DNA of 64,000 nt from Acidovorax sp. (GTDB lineage: Bacteria; Pseudomonadota; Gammaproteobacteria; Burkholderiales; Burkholderiaceae_C), in assembly GCF_016783915.1 (NCBI RefSeq), contig NZ_JADHVT010000006.1, positions 1-64,000 of the forward strand. The letters run 5' to 3'. The translations under genes were made by a program, and so were the position numbers. Under the pieces are notes generated by a model. The model was not told the DNA's origin. It saw only the letters and a list, made by a program, of their open reading frames with translations, and searched no databases. This document shows, piece after piece, positions 1 through 8,998 of the stretch. The number at the start of each line of letters is the position of its first letter. The stretch's first letter is position 1.

Positions 1-579
1 GGCAACTCGGGCCTGCTGGTGACGAGCTTCGAGGCCTACGCCAACTACCAGCAGCAACGCGGCAGCAACACCGCCTGGACCTGGGAACACCAGGCCATGA
101 CACGCGCGCGGTTTGTGATGGGGAGCGAGGCCCTGCGCGAGCGCTTTGACGCAGTGCGCGAGGCCGTCATCACCTCTGCCCGCGACCCGGAGGCGCTGCG
201 CGGCGAGATCGTGACCATGCGCGAGCGGGTGCGCTCGGCCCACCCCACGCCGGCCGGGCGCTTTGACGTCAAGCACAGCCCGGGCGGCATGGTAGACGCC
301 GAGTTTGCCGTGCAATACCTGGTGCTGTCGCAGTCTGCCGCCCACCCCGAATTGCGTGGCAACCTGGGCAACATTGCACTGCTGCAGCGTGCCGAGCAGG
401 TGGGCCTGCTACCCGCGGGCGTGGGCCACGCAGCGGCCGACGCCTACCGCGAGCTGCGCCGGGTGCAGCACGTGGCGCGCCTGGACGAGGCGCCGACACA
501 GGTCACACCGCCCGCACTGCAGGCCGAGCGCGATGCCGTGCTGGCACTGTGGAAGGCCGTGTTTGGCGCCGCGCCTTAG
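1..579 (+). CDS. glnE: Bifunctional glutamine synthetase adenylyltransferase/deadenylase, C-terminal part
   Basis: GlnE adenylylates and deadenylylates glutamine synthetase in response to PII, tuning nitrogen assimilation in the cytoplasm. The gene enters the window already in frame at base 1 and ends at TAG 577-579, so only the last ~192 residues are seen. The segment holds the end of the second nucleotidyltransferase domain (NSGLLVTSFEAYANYQ, then WTWEHQAMTRAR) and the C-terminal helical regulatory region (DVKHSPGGMVDAEFAVQYL), both typical of the family. The start and the first catalytic domain lie outside the window. No terminator is visible downstream. Confidence 0.95.
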   Translation, partial: GNSGLLVTSFEAYANYQQQRGSNTAWTWEHQAMTRARFVMGSEALRERFDAVREAVITSARDPEALRGEIVTMRERVRSAHPTPAGRFDVKHSPGGMVDAEFAVQYLVLSQSAAHPELRGNLGNIALLQRAEQVGLLPAGVGHAAADAYRELRRVQHVARLDEAPTQVTPPALQAERDAVLALWKAVFGAAP

Positions 580-650
580 CATGCGGCGAACCAGACCGCA
601 GTGACAACCGGTTGCACTTTGGTGCAGCGGCAGTTTCTGAAAAATTCATT

Positions 651-672
651 AATTCAAACAACTGTTTGAATT
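651..672. promoter_or_regulatory. Perfect inverted repeat, probable TetR operator
   Basis: AATTCAAACA-AC-TGTTTGAATT is a perfect 10-bp dyad with a 2-bp spacer, ending 21 bp before the TetR start at 694. Position and symmetry fit an autoregulatory operator for the downstream TetR-RND efflux operon. Binding itself is inferred. Confidence 0.75.
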
Positions 673-693
673 CTGGTGGTTTAATCCGGGGCC

Positions 694-1425
694 ATGAGTT
701 CTGGCGCCCACCCCATTGCCGCTGCAGCCCAGCGCACTGCCCGCAGCGACGGCGAAGACACGCGCGCACGCTTGCTGCGGGCTGCGCTGCAGCTGTTCTC
801 CGAAAAAGGCTTTGCCCAGACGCCGGTGCGAGCCATCGCCCAGGCGGCGGGCACCAACGTGGCGGCCATTGCCTACCACTTTGGAGACAAGGCCCAGCTG
901 TACACCGCCACGTTCTACGAGCCGTTTGGCAGCGGCAGCGATCTGATCCCGGTGTTTGCCAACCCGGCCCTGGACCTGCCGGGCGCGCTGCACCATTATT
1001 TCGCGGGGTTCCTGGAACCGCTCAAACACGACGATCTGGTGACGCAGTCGCTGCGCTTGCATGTGCGCGAGCTGCTGGACCCCACCCATGTCTGGCCTGA
1101 ACTTATCGAACGCGAGTGCCGCGCCCCCCACATGGCGCTGGTCCAGGTTTTGTGCCGCCACATGGGCGTACAGGTGGTGGACGATGACATGCACCGGCTG
1201 GCCTTCTCCATGGCCGGACTGGTGATGCAGCTATGGACGCAGCGCGACCCCCTCGTGGCCATTGCCCCCCAGCTGGCGGGTGCGGGGGTGGTGGACCAAT
1301 GGGTGGAGCGGCTGTCCGGCTATGCACTGAGCATGGTGCAGGGAGAAATCGCCCGACGGCAGGCCACACAAAGGCCGGAGCGTCGCACTTTGAGGACTTC
1401 ACACAAGAAGGAATCCAACGCATGA
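694..1425 (+). CDS. TetR/AcrR-family repressor of the RND efflux operon
   Basis: This is a 243-residue DNA-binding regulator. The N-terminal HTH is at about residues 25-70 (TRARLLRAALQLFSEKGF, then TNVAAIAYHFGDKAQLY). The C-terminal half resembles the ligand-binding domain of CerR/DUF1956-type TetR proteins that sit with efflux pumps. ATG 694 follows a 22-bp perfect palindrome. The stop TGA (1423-1425) overlaps the ATG of the outer-membrane factor at 1422, so the four efflux genes appear to form one translationally coupled, probably autoregulated operon. The inducer is unknown. Confidence 0.9.
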   Translation: MSSGAHPIAAAAQRTARSDGEDTRARLLRAALQLFSEKGFAQTPVRAIAQAAGTNVAAIAYHFGDKAQLYTATFYEPFGSGSDLIPVFANPALDLPGALHHYFAGFLEPLKHDDLVTQSLRLHVRELLDPTHVWPELIERECRAPHMALVQVLCRHMGVQVVDDDMHRLAFSMAGLVMQLWTQRDPLVAIAPQLAGAGVVDQWVERLSGYALSMVQGEIARRQATQRPERRTLRTSHKKESNA

Positions 1426-2807
1426 ACATGCGCAAGACCCGTTTCGTATGGGCCGCTTTGCTGCCCCTGGCCCTGGGCGCCTGCGCGGTCTCCGCGCCGC
1501 CAGCGCAGGCGCCGGCAACTCCACCCGATGCCTGGCAGGCCCCGCTGCCGCACCAGGGCTCGCTGGGCGACATGGCCCGGTGGTGGACCCAGATGCAAGA
1601 CCCGCTGCTGGTGGAACTGGTCGATGCAGCCCAGGCCCTGAGCCCAGGCATCGCACAGGCGCAGTCGCGCATCGCACAGGCCCGCGCCACGCAGGTGGGC
1701 AGCCGGGCGGCGTTGCTGCCTTCGCTCGACGCACAGGCCAGCGCCAGCCGGGGCTTCAACGATCAATTGGCCCGCTTGGCCACCACCTCGCAGGTGGGCC
1801 TGCAGGCGAGCTGGGAGGTGGACCTGTTTGGCGCCAACCGCGCGGCCAAAACCGCGGCCGATGAACGGCTGGCGGGCGCACAGGCGCTGTGGCACGAGGC
1901 GCGCGTGAGCGTGGCGGCCGAGGTGGCGCAGCAGACCAGCAGCATCCGCACCTGCCTGGCCCAGCTGCATGTGACCGAGCGCGACGCGCAGTCCCGGGGC
2001 GAGACGTCACGCCTGTCCCAGCTCAGCGAACGTGCGGGCTTTACCGCACCCGCCACGGCGGCACTGGCCCGAGCTAGCGCCGCCGAGGCCCAGGCCCGCG
2101 CCTCGCAGCAGCGCATGCAATGCGATGTGGAGGTCAAGGCCCTGGTGGCGCTCACTGGCTGGGAAGAGCCCACGCTGCGTACCCGGCTGACCCAGCCGGT
2201 GGCTGCGGCACCGGACACGCTGTTTGCCGTTGACGCAATGCCCGCCCAGGTACTGGCCCAGCGCCCGGACGTGTACAACGCCGAGCGCGAAGTGGCTGCC
2301 GCCAGTGCCGACGTCGCCAGCGCCCAGGCCCAGCGCTACCCGCGGCTGACCCTCAGCGGCAGCGTGGGTGCAGCCCAGGTGCGCACGGGGGGCGTGACCA
2401 CCGACCTGAGCACCTGGACCATCGGCCCGCTGGCGCTCAGCGTGCCCATCTTTGACGGTGGCCGCCGCGCCGCGCAGACCGATGCGGCGCAGGCCCGCTA
2501 CGACGAGGCCGCGTCGCAGTACCGCGCCAAGGTGCGCCAGGCCGTGAGCGAGGTCGAGCAAGCACTGGTGCGCCTGCAAAGCACGACCGAGCGCAGCGCC
2601 AGTGCACGCACGGCGGCAGAGGGCTACCGCGCATCGTTCGACGCGACCGAGGCGCGGTGGCGCGCTGGCCTGGCCAGCCTGGTGGAGCTGGAGGACGCCC
2701 GGCGCACCGCGCTGGCCGCCGAGAACGCGCTGGTCGCGCTGCAGCACGAACGCCAGACCGCCTGGATTGCGCTGTATCGCGCCGCTGGCGGTGGATGGAA
2801 GCTATGA
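1422..2807 (+). CDS. RND efflux outer-membrane factor lipoprotein (NodT family)
   Basis: This is the outer-membrane channel of a tripartite efflux pump, about 461 aa. The start at 1422 was chosen because it overlaps the regulator stop (ATGA), has AAGAAGGA upstream, and begins a lipoprotein signal MNMRKTRFVWAALLPLALGAC with the lipobox Cys at residue 21. The reading frame stays open further upstream, inside tetR. Two OEP repeats follow (QAQSRIAQARATQVG and NAEREVAAASADVASAQAQR, each with coiled-coil heptads), as in OprM/NodT proteins. The adaptor and pump genes follow downstream. Confidence 0.92.
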   Translation: MNMRKTRFVWAALLPLALGACAVSAPPAQAPATPPDAWQAPLPHQGSLGDMARWWTQMQDPLLVELVDAAQALSPGIAQAQSRIAQARATQVGSRAALLPSLDAQASASRGFNDQLARLATTSQVGLQASWEVDLFGANRAAKTAADERLAGAQALWHEARVSVAAEVAQQTSSIRTCLAQLHVTERDAQSRGETSRLSQLSERAGFTAPATAALARASAAEAQARASQQRMQCDVEVKALVALTGWEEPTLRTRLTQPVAAAPDTLFAVDAMPAQVLAQRPDVYNAEREVAAASADVASAQAQRYPRLTLSGSVGAAQVRTGGVTTDLSTWTIGPLALSVPIFDGGRRAAQTDAAQARYDEAASQYRAKVRQAVSEVEQALVRLQSTTERSASARTAAEGYRASFDATEARWRAGLASLVELEDARRTALAAENALVALQHERQTAWIALYRAAGGGWKL

Positions 2808-2810
2808 GAC

Positions 2811-2893
2811 ACCCCCCTGAGGCGCTTTGCGCCTTCCCTCCGCTCTCGCATTGCTGCGCAATGCGGGCAGGGGGCCGCAGCCCTCGCTGCGGG
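2811..2893. repeat. Intergenic cluster of nested hairpins, REP-like
   Basis: Between the channel and adaptor genes lie four dyads: an outer CCCCCTG/CAGGGGG (2813-2819 with 2868-2874), enclosing GGCGC-TTT-GCGCC (2821-2833) and GCATTG/CAATGC (2848-2864), followed by CCGCAG/CTGCGG (2875-2892). This arrangement resembles repeats common in Comamonadaceae intergenic DNA. It lies within the operon and could lower or process the transcript between the two genes. No U-tract follows, so it is not a canonical intrinsic terminator. Confidence 0.6.
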
Positions 2894-2999
2894 GTGGCCC
2901 TTGCTTGGCTGCCCTCGTCTGCGCATCGCCAGTTTCGAGCGCAGTGGGCCACGCCCAACACCATGCACAGCTGATATGAATTTTTCAGGACAGATGCAC

Positions 3000-4214
3000 A
3001 TGCAACACTCCTCTTTCTCCTTCAAGTTTTCCCCCACCGCCTTCGCCGTGGTCATTGCCTGCATGCTGGCCACGGGCGGTGCGCTGGTTTTCTCGGGTGT
3101 ATCGCTTGCAGCCGATGCGCCCACGGCGGGCCAGCCCCGGCCTGCGCTCACCGTGAGCACAGCCCAGCCGCAGCGCATGCAGGTGCCGCTGCGCCTGGCG
3201 GCCAACGGCAACATCGCCGCCTGGCAAGAGGCGAGCATTGGGGCTGAAAGCAACGGCCTGCGCCTGACCGACGTGCGTGTGAACGTGGGCGATGTGGTCA
3301 AGGCCGGGCAGGTGCTGGCCACCTTCTCGGCCGACACGGTGCTGGCCGATGTGGCCCAGACCCGCGCCAGCCTGCTCGAAGCCCAGGCCAATGCGGCCGA
3401 GGCCGCCGCCAATGCCGACCGCGCCCGCTCGCTGCAGGCCACGGGCGCGCTCAGTCAGCAGCAGATCCAGCAGTTCACCACGGCCGAGCAAACCGCCCAG
3501 GCCCGCGTGGAGGCCGCCAAGGCCGCGCTGAACGCGCAGCAGCTGCGCCTCAAATACACCCAGGTGGTGGCGCCTGACAGCGGCGTGATCTCGGCCCGCA
3601 CAGCCACCGTGGGCGCGGTGGTGGGTGCAGGCACAGAGCTGTTCCGCATGGTGCGCAAGGGCCGCCTGGAGTGGCGCGCCGAGGTCACGTCCACCGAGCT
3701 GCGGCGCATCCAGCCCGGTGCCAAGGTCAGCGTTACCGCTGCCAGCGGCGCAGTGGCCGAGGGCATCGTGCGCATGGTTGCGCCCACGGTGGATCCACAG
3801 ACGCGCAATGCGCTGGTCTACGTGGACCTGCCCGCCAACACCGACTTCCGCGCCGGGATGTTTGCGCGGGGCGAATTCGCGCTGGGCAGCAGCGACGCAC
3901 TCACCGTGCCGCAGGAGGCGCTGGTGGTGCGAGACGGGTTCTCGTACGTGTTTGTGGTGGGCGAAGACCAGCGCGTGCAGATGCGCAAGGTCCAGACCGG
4001 CCGCCGCGTGGCTGACCGGGTGGAAGTGCTGTCGGGCCTGGACGCAGGAGCCTCCGTCGCCGTGCGCGGTGCGGGCTTCTTGAACGACGGCGACCTGGTG
4101 CGCGTGTCGGCCCCCGCAGCAGCGCCAGCGGCTGGCAAGCAGTCCTCCAGCCAGCACTTCATGCAAAAAGTGCCAGTAGCGCTAGTGGATCATGCGTCAG
4201 CAGCTATCAATTAA
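3000..4214 (+). CDS. RND efflux periplasmic adaptor (membrane fusion protein)
   Basis: This HlyD/AcrA-type adaptor of ~404 aa bridges the inner-membrane pump and the outer-membrane channel. An N-terminal membrane anchor (about residues 7-28) is followed by a barrel-sandwich half (AAWQEASIGAESNGLRL), an Ala-rich alpha-hairpin (QTRASLLEAQANAAEAAANA), and the second half-motif (VVAPDSGVISARTATVGAVV). ATG 3000 was chosen for the AGGA at 2987-2990 with a 9-nt spacer; in-frame ATGs at 2976 and 2994 are alternatives. The last 17 residues (MQKVPVALVDHASAAIN) and the stop codon fall in a palindromic repeat (4162-4212), so the family-conserved protein probably ends around GKQSSSQHF. Confidence 0.9.
   Translation: MQHSSFSFKFSPTAFAVVIACMLATGGALVFSGVSLAADAPTAGQPRPALTVSTAQPQRMQVPLRLAANGNIAAWQEASIGAESNGLRLTDVRVNVGDVVKAGQVLATFSADTVLADVAQTRASLLEAQANAAEAAANADRARSLQATGALSQQQIQQFTTAEQTAQARVEAAKAALNAQQLRLKYTQVVAPDSGVISARTATVGAVVGAGTELFRMVRKGRLEWRAEVTSTELRRIQPGAKVSVTAASGAVAEGIVRMVAPTVDPQTRNALVYVDLPANTDFRAGMFARGEFALGSSDALTVPQEALVVRDGFSYVFVVGEDQRVQMRKVQTGRRVADRVEVLSGLDAGASVAVRGAGFLNDGDLVRVSAPAAAPAAGKQSSSQHFMQKVPVALVDHASAAIN
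4162..4212 (-). repeat. Dispersed palindromic repeat copy A, inside the 3' end of the adaptor gene
   Basis: Read on the minus strand the segment runs TTAATTGATAGCTGCTGACG, then CATGATCCACTAGCGC, then TACTGGCACTTTTTGCA. It aligns with copies at 13208, 28198, 33914, 51729 and 60849 through ATAGC(A/T)GCT, GCAT and GCGCTA blocks. Read on the plus strand it encodes the adaptor C-terminus and supplies its TAA. Confidence 0.7.
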
Positions 4215-4226
4215 GGAGCATTCCAG

Positions 4227-7200
4227 ATGAATGTGTCCACCTGGTCCATCAAGAACCCCATTCCGGCGCTGATGCTGTTTGTGCTGCTGACCTTCGGCGG
4301 CCTGCTGTCCTTCAACGCCATGAAGGTGCAGAACTTTCCCGACATCGACCTGCCCACGATCTCCGTGACCGTGGCGCTGCCGGGCGCCTCGCCCGCGCAG
4401 CTCGAAAACGACGTGGCGCGCAAGATCGAGAACAGCATCGCCACGCTGCAGGGCCTCAAGCACATCTACACCAAGGTGCAGGACGGCGGCGCCACCATCA
4501 CCGCCGAGTTCCGGCTGGAGAAGCCCACTCAAGAGGCGCTGGACGATGTGCGCTCCGCCGTGGCCCGTGTGCGCGGTGACCTGCCGGGCGACGTGCGCGA
4601 CCCCATAGTGACCAAGATGGACCTGGCCGCGCAGCCCGTGCTGGCCTTCACCATTGCGTCGGCCCGCATGGACGATGAGGCGCTGTCCTGGTTTGTGGAT
4701 GACGCCGTGGCCAAGAAGCTGCTCACCGTGCGCGGCGTGGGCGCCGTCAACCGCGTGGGCGGCGTGCAGCGCGAGGTGCATGTGGCGCTCGACCCGGTCA
4801 AGCTGCAATCCCTGGGCGCCACGGCAGCCGATGTGTCGCGCCAGCTGCGCCTGGTGCAGACGGAGAGTGCAGGCGGTCGCACCGACCTGGGCGGCAGTGA
4901 ACAACCGGTGCGCACGCTGGCCACGGTGCAGTCGGCTCAGGAGCTGGCGGGCCTGACACTCGCGCTGTCGGACGGCCGCCACGTGCGGCTGGACCAGGTG
5001 GCCACGGTGACGGACACCATTGCCGAGCCCCGCGCGCTGGCCCTGCTCAACGGCAAGCCCGTGGTGGGCTTCGAGGTGGCGCGCAGCAAGGGCGCCAGCG
5101 AGGTGGAAGTAGGCTCTGCCGTGCAGGCGGCCCTCAAGGAAATGCGTGCGCAGCACCCTGATCTGGAGATCACCGAGGCCTTCAACTTTGTGCAGCCGGT
5201 GCAGGAGGAATACGACGGCTCCATGCACCTGCTGTACGAAGGCGCGCTGCTGGCCGTGCTGGTGGTGTGGCTCTTCCTGCGCGACTGGCGCGCCACGTTT
5301 GTCTCGGCCGTGGCGCTGCCGCTGTCGGTGATCCCGGCGTTCATCGGCATGTACTGGCTGGGCTTCTCGATCAACGTGATCACGCTGCTGGCGCTGTCGC
5401 TGGTGGTGGGCATTCTGGTGGATGACGCCATCGTGGAGGTCGAGAACATCGTGCGCCACCTGCGCATGGGCAAGACACCCTACCAGGCGGCCATGGAGGC
5501 CGCCGACGAGATCGGCCTGGCCGTGGTGGCCACCACCTTCACGCTGATCGCGGTGTTTTTGCCCACCGCCTTCATGAGCGGTATTGCGGGCAAGTTCTTC
5601 AAGCAGTTCGGCTGGACGGCGTCGCTGGCGGTCTTTGCCAGCCTGGTGGTGGCGCGGGTGCTGACACCCATGATGGCGGCCTACATCCTCAAACCCATCG
5701 TGGATACGCACAAGGACCCACGCTGGATGACGGTGTACCTGCGCTGGGCCGCGTGGTGCATCAAGCACCGGTGGATGACCTTCATCGCCACAGCGGCCTT
5801 TTTCATGGGCTCGCTGGCGCTGATCCCGCTGCTGCCCACAGGCTTCATCCCGCCCGACGACAACTCGCAGACCCAGGTGTACCTGGAGCTGCCACCCGGC
5901 GCCACGCTGGCGCAGACGCGTGCCGTGGCCGAAGACGCGCGCCAGCGCATCGCCAAGGTGGAGCATGTGCAAAGTGTGTACACCACCATCGGCGGCGGCT
6001 CGGCTGGCACCGACCCCTTCATGGGCGGTGCCAGCACCGAAACGCGCAAGGCCACGCTCACCATCCTGCTGTCCGAGCGCGGCGACCGTCCGCGCAAGCA
6101 GGGCATCGAGAACCAGATCCGCGCCGCACTGGAGACGCTGCCCGGCGTGCGCAGCAAGGTGGGCCTGGGCGGCTCGGGCGAGAAGTACGTGCTGGTGCTC
6201 ACGGGCGACGACCCGCAGGCGCTGACCACGGCGGCATTGGCGGTGGAGAAAGACCTGCGCACCATCCCCGGCCTGGGCAGCATCTCGTCCACCGCCAGCC
6301 TCGTGCGCTCCGAGATCGCAGTGCGCCCCGACTTTGCACGCGCCGCCGACCTGGGCGTGACCAGCAGCGCGATTGCCGAAACGCTGCGTATCGCCACGGT
6401 GGGCGACTATGACGTGTCGCTGCCCAAGCTCAACCTGGCTGCGCGCCAGGTGCCCATCGTCGTCAAGCTGCAGGACGACGCGCGCAAGGACCTGTCGCTG
6501 CTGGAGCGCCTGCCCGTGCCGGGCGCCAAGGGCCCGGTGATGCTGGGCCAGGTGGCCACGCTGGAGTTCAGCGGCGGCCCGGCCGTGGTGGACCGCTACG
6601 ACCGCGCGCGCAACGTGAACTTCGAGATCGAACTCTCGGGCCAGCCGCTGGGCGACGTGACCAAGGCGGTGGAGGCGCTGCCTTCCATCCAGAACCTGCC
6701 GCCCGGCGTGCGCCAGATCACGATTGGCGATGCCGAGATGATGGGTGAGCTGTTCGCCAGCTTTGGCCTGGCGATGCTCACCGGCGTGCTCTGCATCTAC
6801 ATCGTGCTGGTGCTGCTGTTCAAGGACTTCTTGCACCCGGTGACCATCCTGGCGGCGCTGCCGCTGTCGCTGGGCGGGGCGTTTGTGGGGCTGCTGATCG
6901 CGCAAAAGAGCTTCTCAATGCCCTCGCTCATCGGGCTCATCATGCTCATGGGCATCGCCACCAAGAACTCCATCCTGCTGGTGGAGTACGCCATCCTGGC
7001 GCGGCGCGAGCACGGCATGACGCGCTTTGAGGCGCTGATCGATGCCTGCCACAAGCGGGCACGGCCGATCATCATGACCACGCTGGCCATGGGTGCGGGC
7101 ATGCTGCCCATCGCCATCGGCCTGGGTGCGGCGGACGCGAGCTTTCGCTCGCCCATGGCAGTGGCGGTGATTGGCGGGCTCATCACCTCCACGCTGCTGA

Positions 7201-7361
7201 GTCTGTTGGTGATTCCGGCGGTGTTCACTGGAGTGGACGACCTGGGCCAGGGCTTCGGCCGGCTGGCTCGTCGCCTGCGTTTGGGGCAGCATGCCCCTGG
7301 CGCACCGGCTGCCCCCACACCGGCGCGCACCGCGCAAGCCGCCCCGCCCCCTGCCCCCTGA
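4227..7361 (+). CDS. RND multidrug efflux transporter, AcrB/HAE1-like inner-membrane pump
   Basis: This 1044-aa proton-driven exporter trimerises in the inner membrane and passes substrates to the adaptor and channel encoded upstream. It has the N-terminal TM1, two large periplasmic loops and twelve expected TM helices. The proton-relay residues are present: GILVDDAIVEVEN in TM4 (paired Asp) and GIATKNSILLVEYA in TM10 (Lys). ATG 4227 is preceded by AAGGAG at 4213-4218 and starts 12 bp after the adaptor stop. Length is normal for the family. The tail after residue ~1020 is Ala/Pro-rich and not conserved. Substrate cannot be told from sequence. Confidence 0.95.
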   Translation: MNVSTWSIKNPIPALMLFVLLTFGGLLSFNAMKVQNFPDIDLPTISVTVALPGASPAQLENDVARKIENSIATLQGLKHIYTKVQDGGATITAEFRLEKPTQEALDDVRSAVARVRGDLPGDVRDPIVTKMDLAAQPVLAFTIASARMDDEALSWFVDDAVAKKLLTVRGVGAVNRVGGVQREVHVALDPVKLQSLGATAADVSRQLRLVQTESAGGRTDLGGSEQPVRTLATVQSAQELAGLTLALSDGRHVRLDQVATVTDTIAEPRALALLNGKPVVGFEVARSKGASEVEVGSAVQAALKEMRAQHPDLEITEAFNFVQPVQEEYDGSMHLLYEGALLAVLVVWLFLRDWRATFVSAVALPLSVIPAFIGMYWLGFSINVITLLALSLVVGILVDDAIVEVENIVRHLRMGKTPYQAAMEAADEIGLAVVATTFTLIAVFLPTAFMSGIAGKFFKQFGWTASLAVFASLVVARVLTPMMAAYILKPIVDTHKDPRWMTVYLRWAAWCIKHRWMTFIATAAFFMGSLALIPLLPTGFIPPDDNSQTQVYLELPPGATLAQTRAVAEDARQRIAKVEHVQSVYTTIGGGSAGTDPFMGGASTETRKATLTILLSERGDRPRKQGIENQIRAALETLPGVRSKVGLGGSGEKYVLVLTGDDPQALTTAALAVEKDLRTIPGLGSISSTASLVRSEIAVRPDFARAADLGVTSSAIAETLRIATVGDYDVSLPKLNLAARQVPIVVKLQDDARKDLSLLERLPVPGAKGPVMLGQVATLEFSGGPAVVDRYDRARNVNFEIELSGQPLGDVTKAVEALPSIQNLPPGVRQITIGDAEMMGELFASFGLAMLTGVLCIYIVLVLLFKDFLHPVTILAALPLSLGGAFVGLLIAQKSFSMPSLIGLIMLMGIATKNSILLVEYAILARREHGMTRFEALIDACHKRARPIIMTTLAMGAGMLPIAIGLGAADASFRSPMAVAVIGGLITSTLLSLLVIPAVFTGVDDLGQGFGRLARRLRLGQHAPGAPAAPTPARTAQAAPPPAP

Positions 7362-7467
7362 CGCCAAGACCGGCTCAGCCCCCCGATATGAGCCCAAAAA
7401 GCAGGGCAATCACGGGGGTTGCGCGGGCTTTGGCGAGGGGTAGCCGGCGGATAATGCAACGCGCACC

Positions 7468-8670
7468 ATGAACCTCGTCAGCCTGAACATCGAATCCATC
7501 CAACTGGGCCACCCCCTGCCATTTGTGCTGCGGGGTGCCGATGGGGTGTTGCTGGCACAAAAAGGCTATGTGATCCGCACCCGCGACGAGCTGGCCAAGC
7601 TGGTCGAACGCGGGCGCGAGCTGTGTGTGGACACGGACGAATCCGGCGGCAGCCACCGCGCCTACCTGGCGCAGCTGCAGCGCATGTTGATCGCCGACAC
7701 CAACCTGGGAGAAATCGCCGCCATGAAGATGACGGCGGGCGAGCAGGCAGCCGCCGCCCGCACGGGCAAAACCTTGCCCGACTGGCCGGAGCTGCAGTTG
7801 CGCGCCACGCAGCTGCTGCGCGCCCCGTCGCCCAGCGACTTCGGCGGGCGCTTTCAGGCGCTGCACGACGAGCTGGTGCGCCATTGTGAACAGACGCCCG
7901 ACGCCACGCTGCTGGCCCTGATCTATCTCTCGGCCCAGGAAACGCGCATGTACAGCGCCACCCATTCCATGCTGGTCAGCTGCGCGTGCATGGTGGTGGC
8001 CCGCGAGATGCTGCGCTGGCCCAGCGGCCGGGTGCAGCAGCTGGGGCACGCGGCGCTGAGCATGAACATCGCCATGACCGAGCTGCAGGACCAACTGGTG
8101 CTGCAGACCCAGCCCCTGACTGCCGCCCAGATTGCCGCCGTGGAAGACCATGCCGCACGGTCCGAGGCACTGCTGCGCCACCTGGGTGTGGCCGACCCGG
8201 TGTGGCTGGAGGCCGTGCGCTGCCACCACCACCGCACGCCCGGGCCCCTGGCCAAGAAGACCGAAGCCCAGCAGATGGCGCGCCTGCTGCAGCGCGCCGA
8301 TATTTTTGGTGCCCGCCTGGCCCCCAGAGCGGCACGCCTGCCCATGCCTGTCACGGCCGCCATGCAGGCCAGCTACTACGACGAAGAACACCAGGTGGAC
8401 GAGGCCGGGGCGGCCCTTGTCAAGACCCTGGGCGTGTACCCCCCGGGCGCTTTCGTGCGCCTGGCCAGCCGGGAGGTGGGGGTGGTCATCCGCCGGGGCA
8501 CCACAGCCACCACACCGCGCGTTGCCGTGGTGACCAACCGCGACGGCATGCCAACGGGCGAGCCCATCCCCCGCGACACGGGCATGCCCCCCTGGAAGGT
8601 CACCGGTGTGGTGGCGTTCAAGGACGTGCGGGTCAAACTGCCGCTGGATCGCCTGCTACAGATGGTCTGA
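7468..8670 (+). CDS. HD-GYP-related protein with degenerate catalytic motifs
   Basis: This is a 400-aa cytoplasmic protein. The N-terminal ~70 residues resemble the small beta domain (DUF3391-like) preceding many HD-GYP domains. Residues ~150-290 follow the HD-GYP fold order: YSATHSMLVSCACMVVAREM, then LGHAALSMNIAMTEL, then AVEDHAARSEALLRHLG, then AVRCHHHRTPGPLA, then ARLLQRADIFGARLAPR. Compared with active c-di-GMP phosphodiesterases, the HD pair expected near LGHAALSMN is gone and HHER..GSGYP has become HHHRTPGP. A C-terminal beta region (PPGAFVRLASREVGVVIRRG) is also usual for the family. I infer a non-enzymatic binding or scaffold role. It stands alone, with no partner gene next to it. 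Confidence 0.75.
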   Translation: MNLVSLNIESIQLGHPLPFVLRGADGVLLAQKGYVIRTRDELAKLVERGRELCVDTDESGGSHRAYLAQLQRMLIADTNLGEIAAMKMTAGEQAAAARTGKTLPDWPELQLRATQLLRAPSPSDFGGRFQALHDELVRHCEQTPDATLLALIYLSAQETRMYSATHSMLVSCACMVVAREMLRWPSGRVQQLGHAALSMNIAMTELQDQLVLQTQPLTAAQIAAVEDHAARSEALLRHLGVADPVWLEAVRCHHHRTPGPLAKKTEAQQMARLLQRADIFGARLAPRAARLPMPVTAAMQASYYDEEHQVDEAGAALVKTLGVYPPGAFVRLASREVGVVIRRGTTATTPRVAVVTNRDGMPTGEPIPRDTGMPPWKVTGVVAFKDVRVKLPLDRLLQMV

Positions 8671-8998
8671 CGCCCCGGGGCACCGCTGGCCCCTGGTTCT
8701 GCGTGCCGCTGCCATGGCGGCCGATCGGTGCAGGGTTTCCCCGTCTGTTTCGCCCCGGAGCATCGCCGCACGCCCAGCACCGGGGTTGGCGCTGCTCTTG
8801 CCGCGCTCCTCGCCCACGCCACCAGGGATTTGTACCGGCCGCACTCCCGGGACTGTTTTCGCACCCTTACCCCGCTTCGTTCAGAAATCTGAATCCAAAT
8901 GCGCTCGCGCCACGTAAACCATTCAGTACAAATAAAAACTCATGTGGACAAAAAATGATGAAATGGTTAAATTGGCTGCACTCGCTGCCCAAAGTCCT
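8671..8998. other. Intergenic region, 328 bp, little recognised
   Basis: The stretch begins with a short self-complementary GCCCCGGGGC (8672-8681) just after the preceding stop and becomes AT-richer from about 8880. The A-rich tract 8925-8960 probably holds the promoter of the peroxidase gene, but no clear -35/-10 pair stands out. I see no gene or RNA in it. Confidence 0.4.

Noticed and set aside
4197-6905. A 902-residue open frame antisense to the RND pump gene
   Set aside because: It mirrors the high-GC coding strand of a fully conserved transporter, has His/Gln/Gly-rich low-complexity translation, and shows no homologous domain.
8777-8792. A 16-mer GCACCGGGGTTGGCGC repeated at 63529-63544
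   Set aside because: The flanking sequence does not align, and a GC-rich 16-mer can recur by chance or as a fragment; two isolated copies are not enough to call a repeat family.
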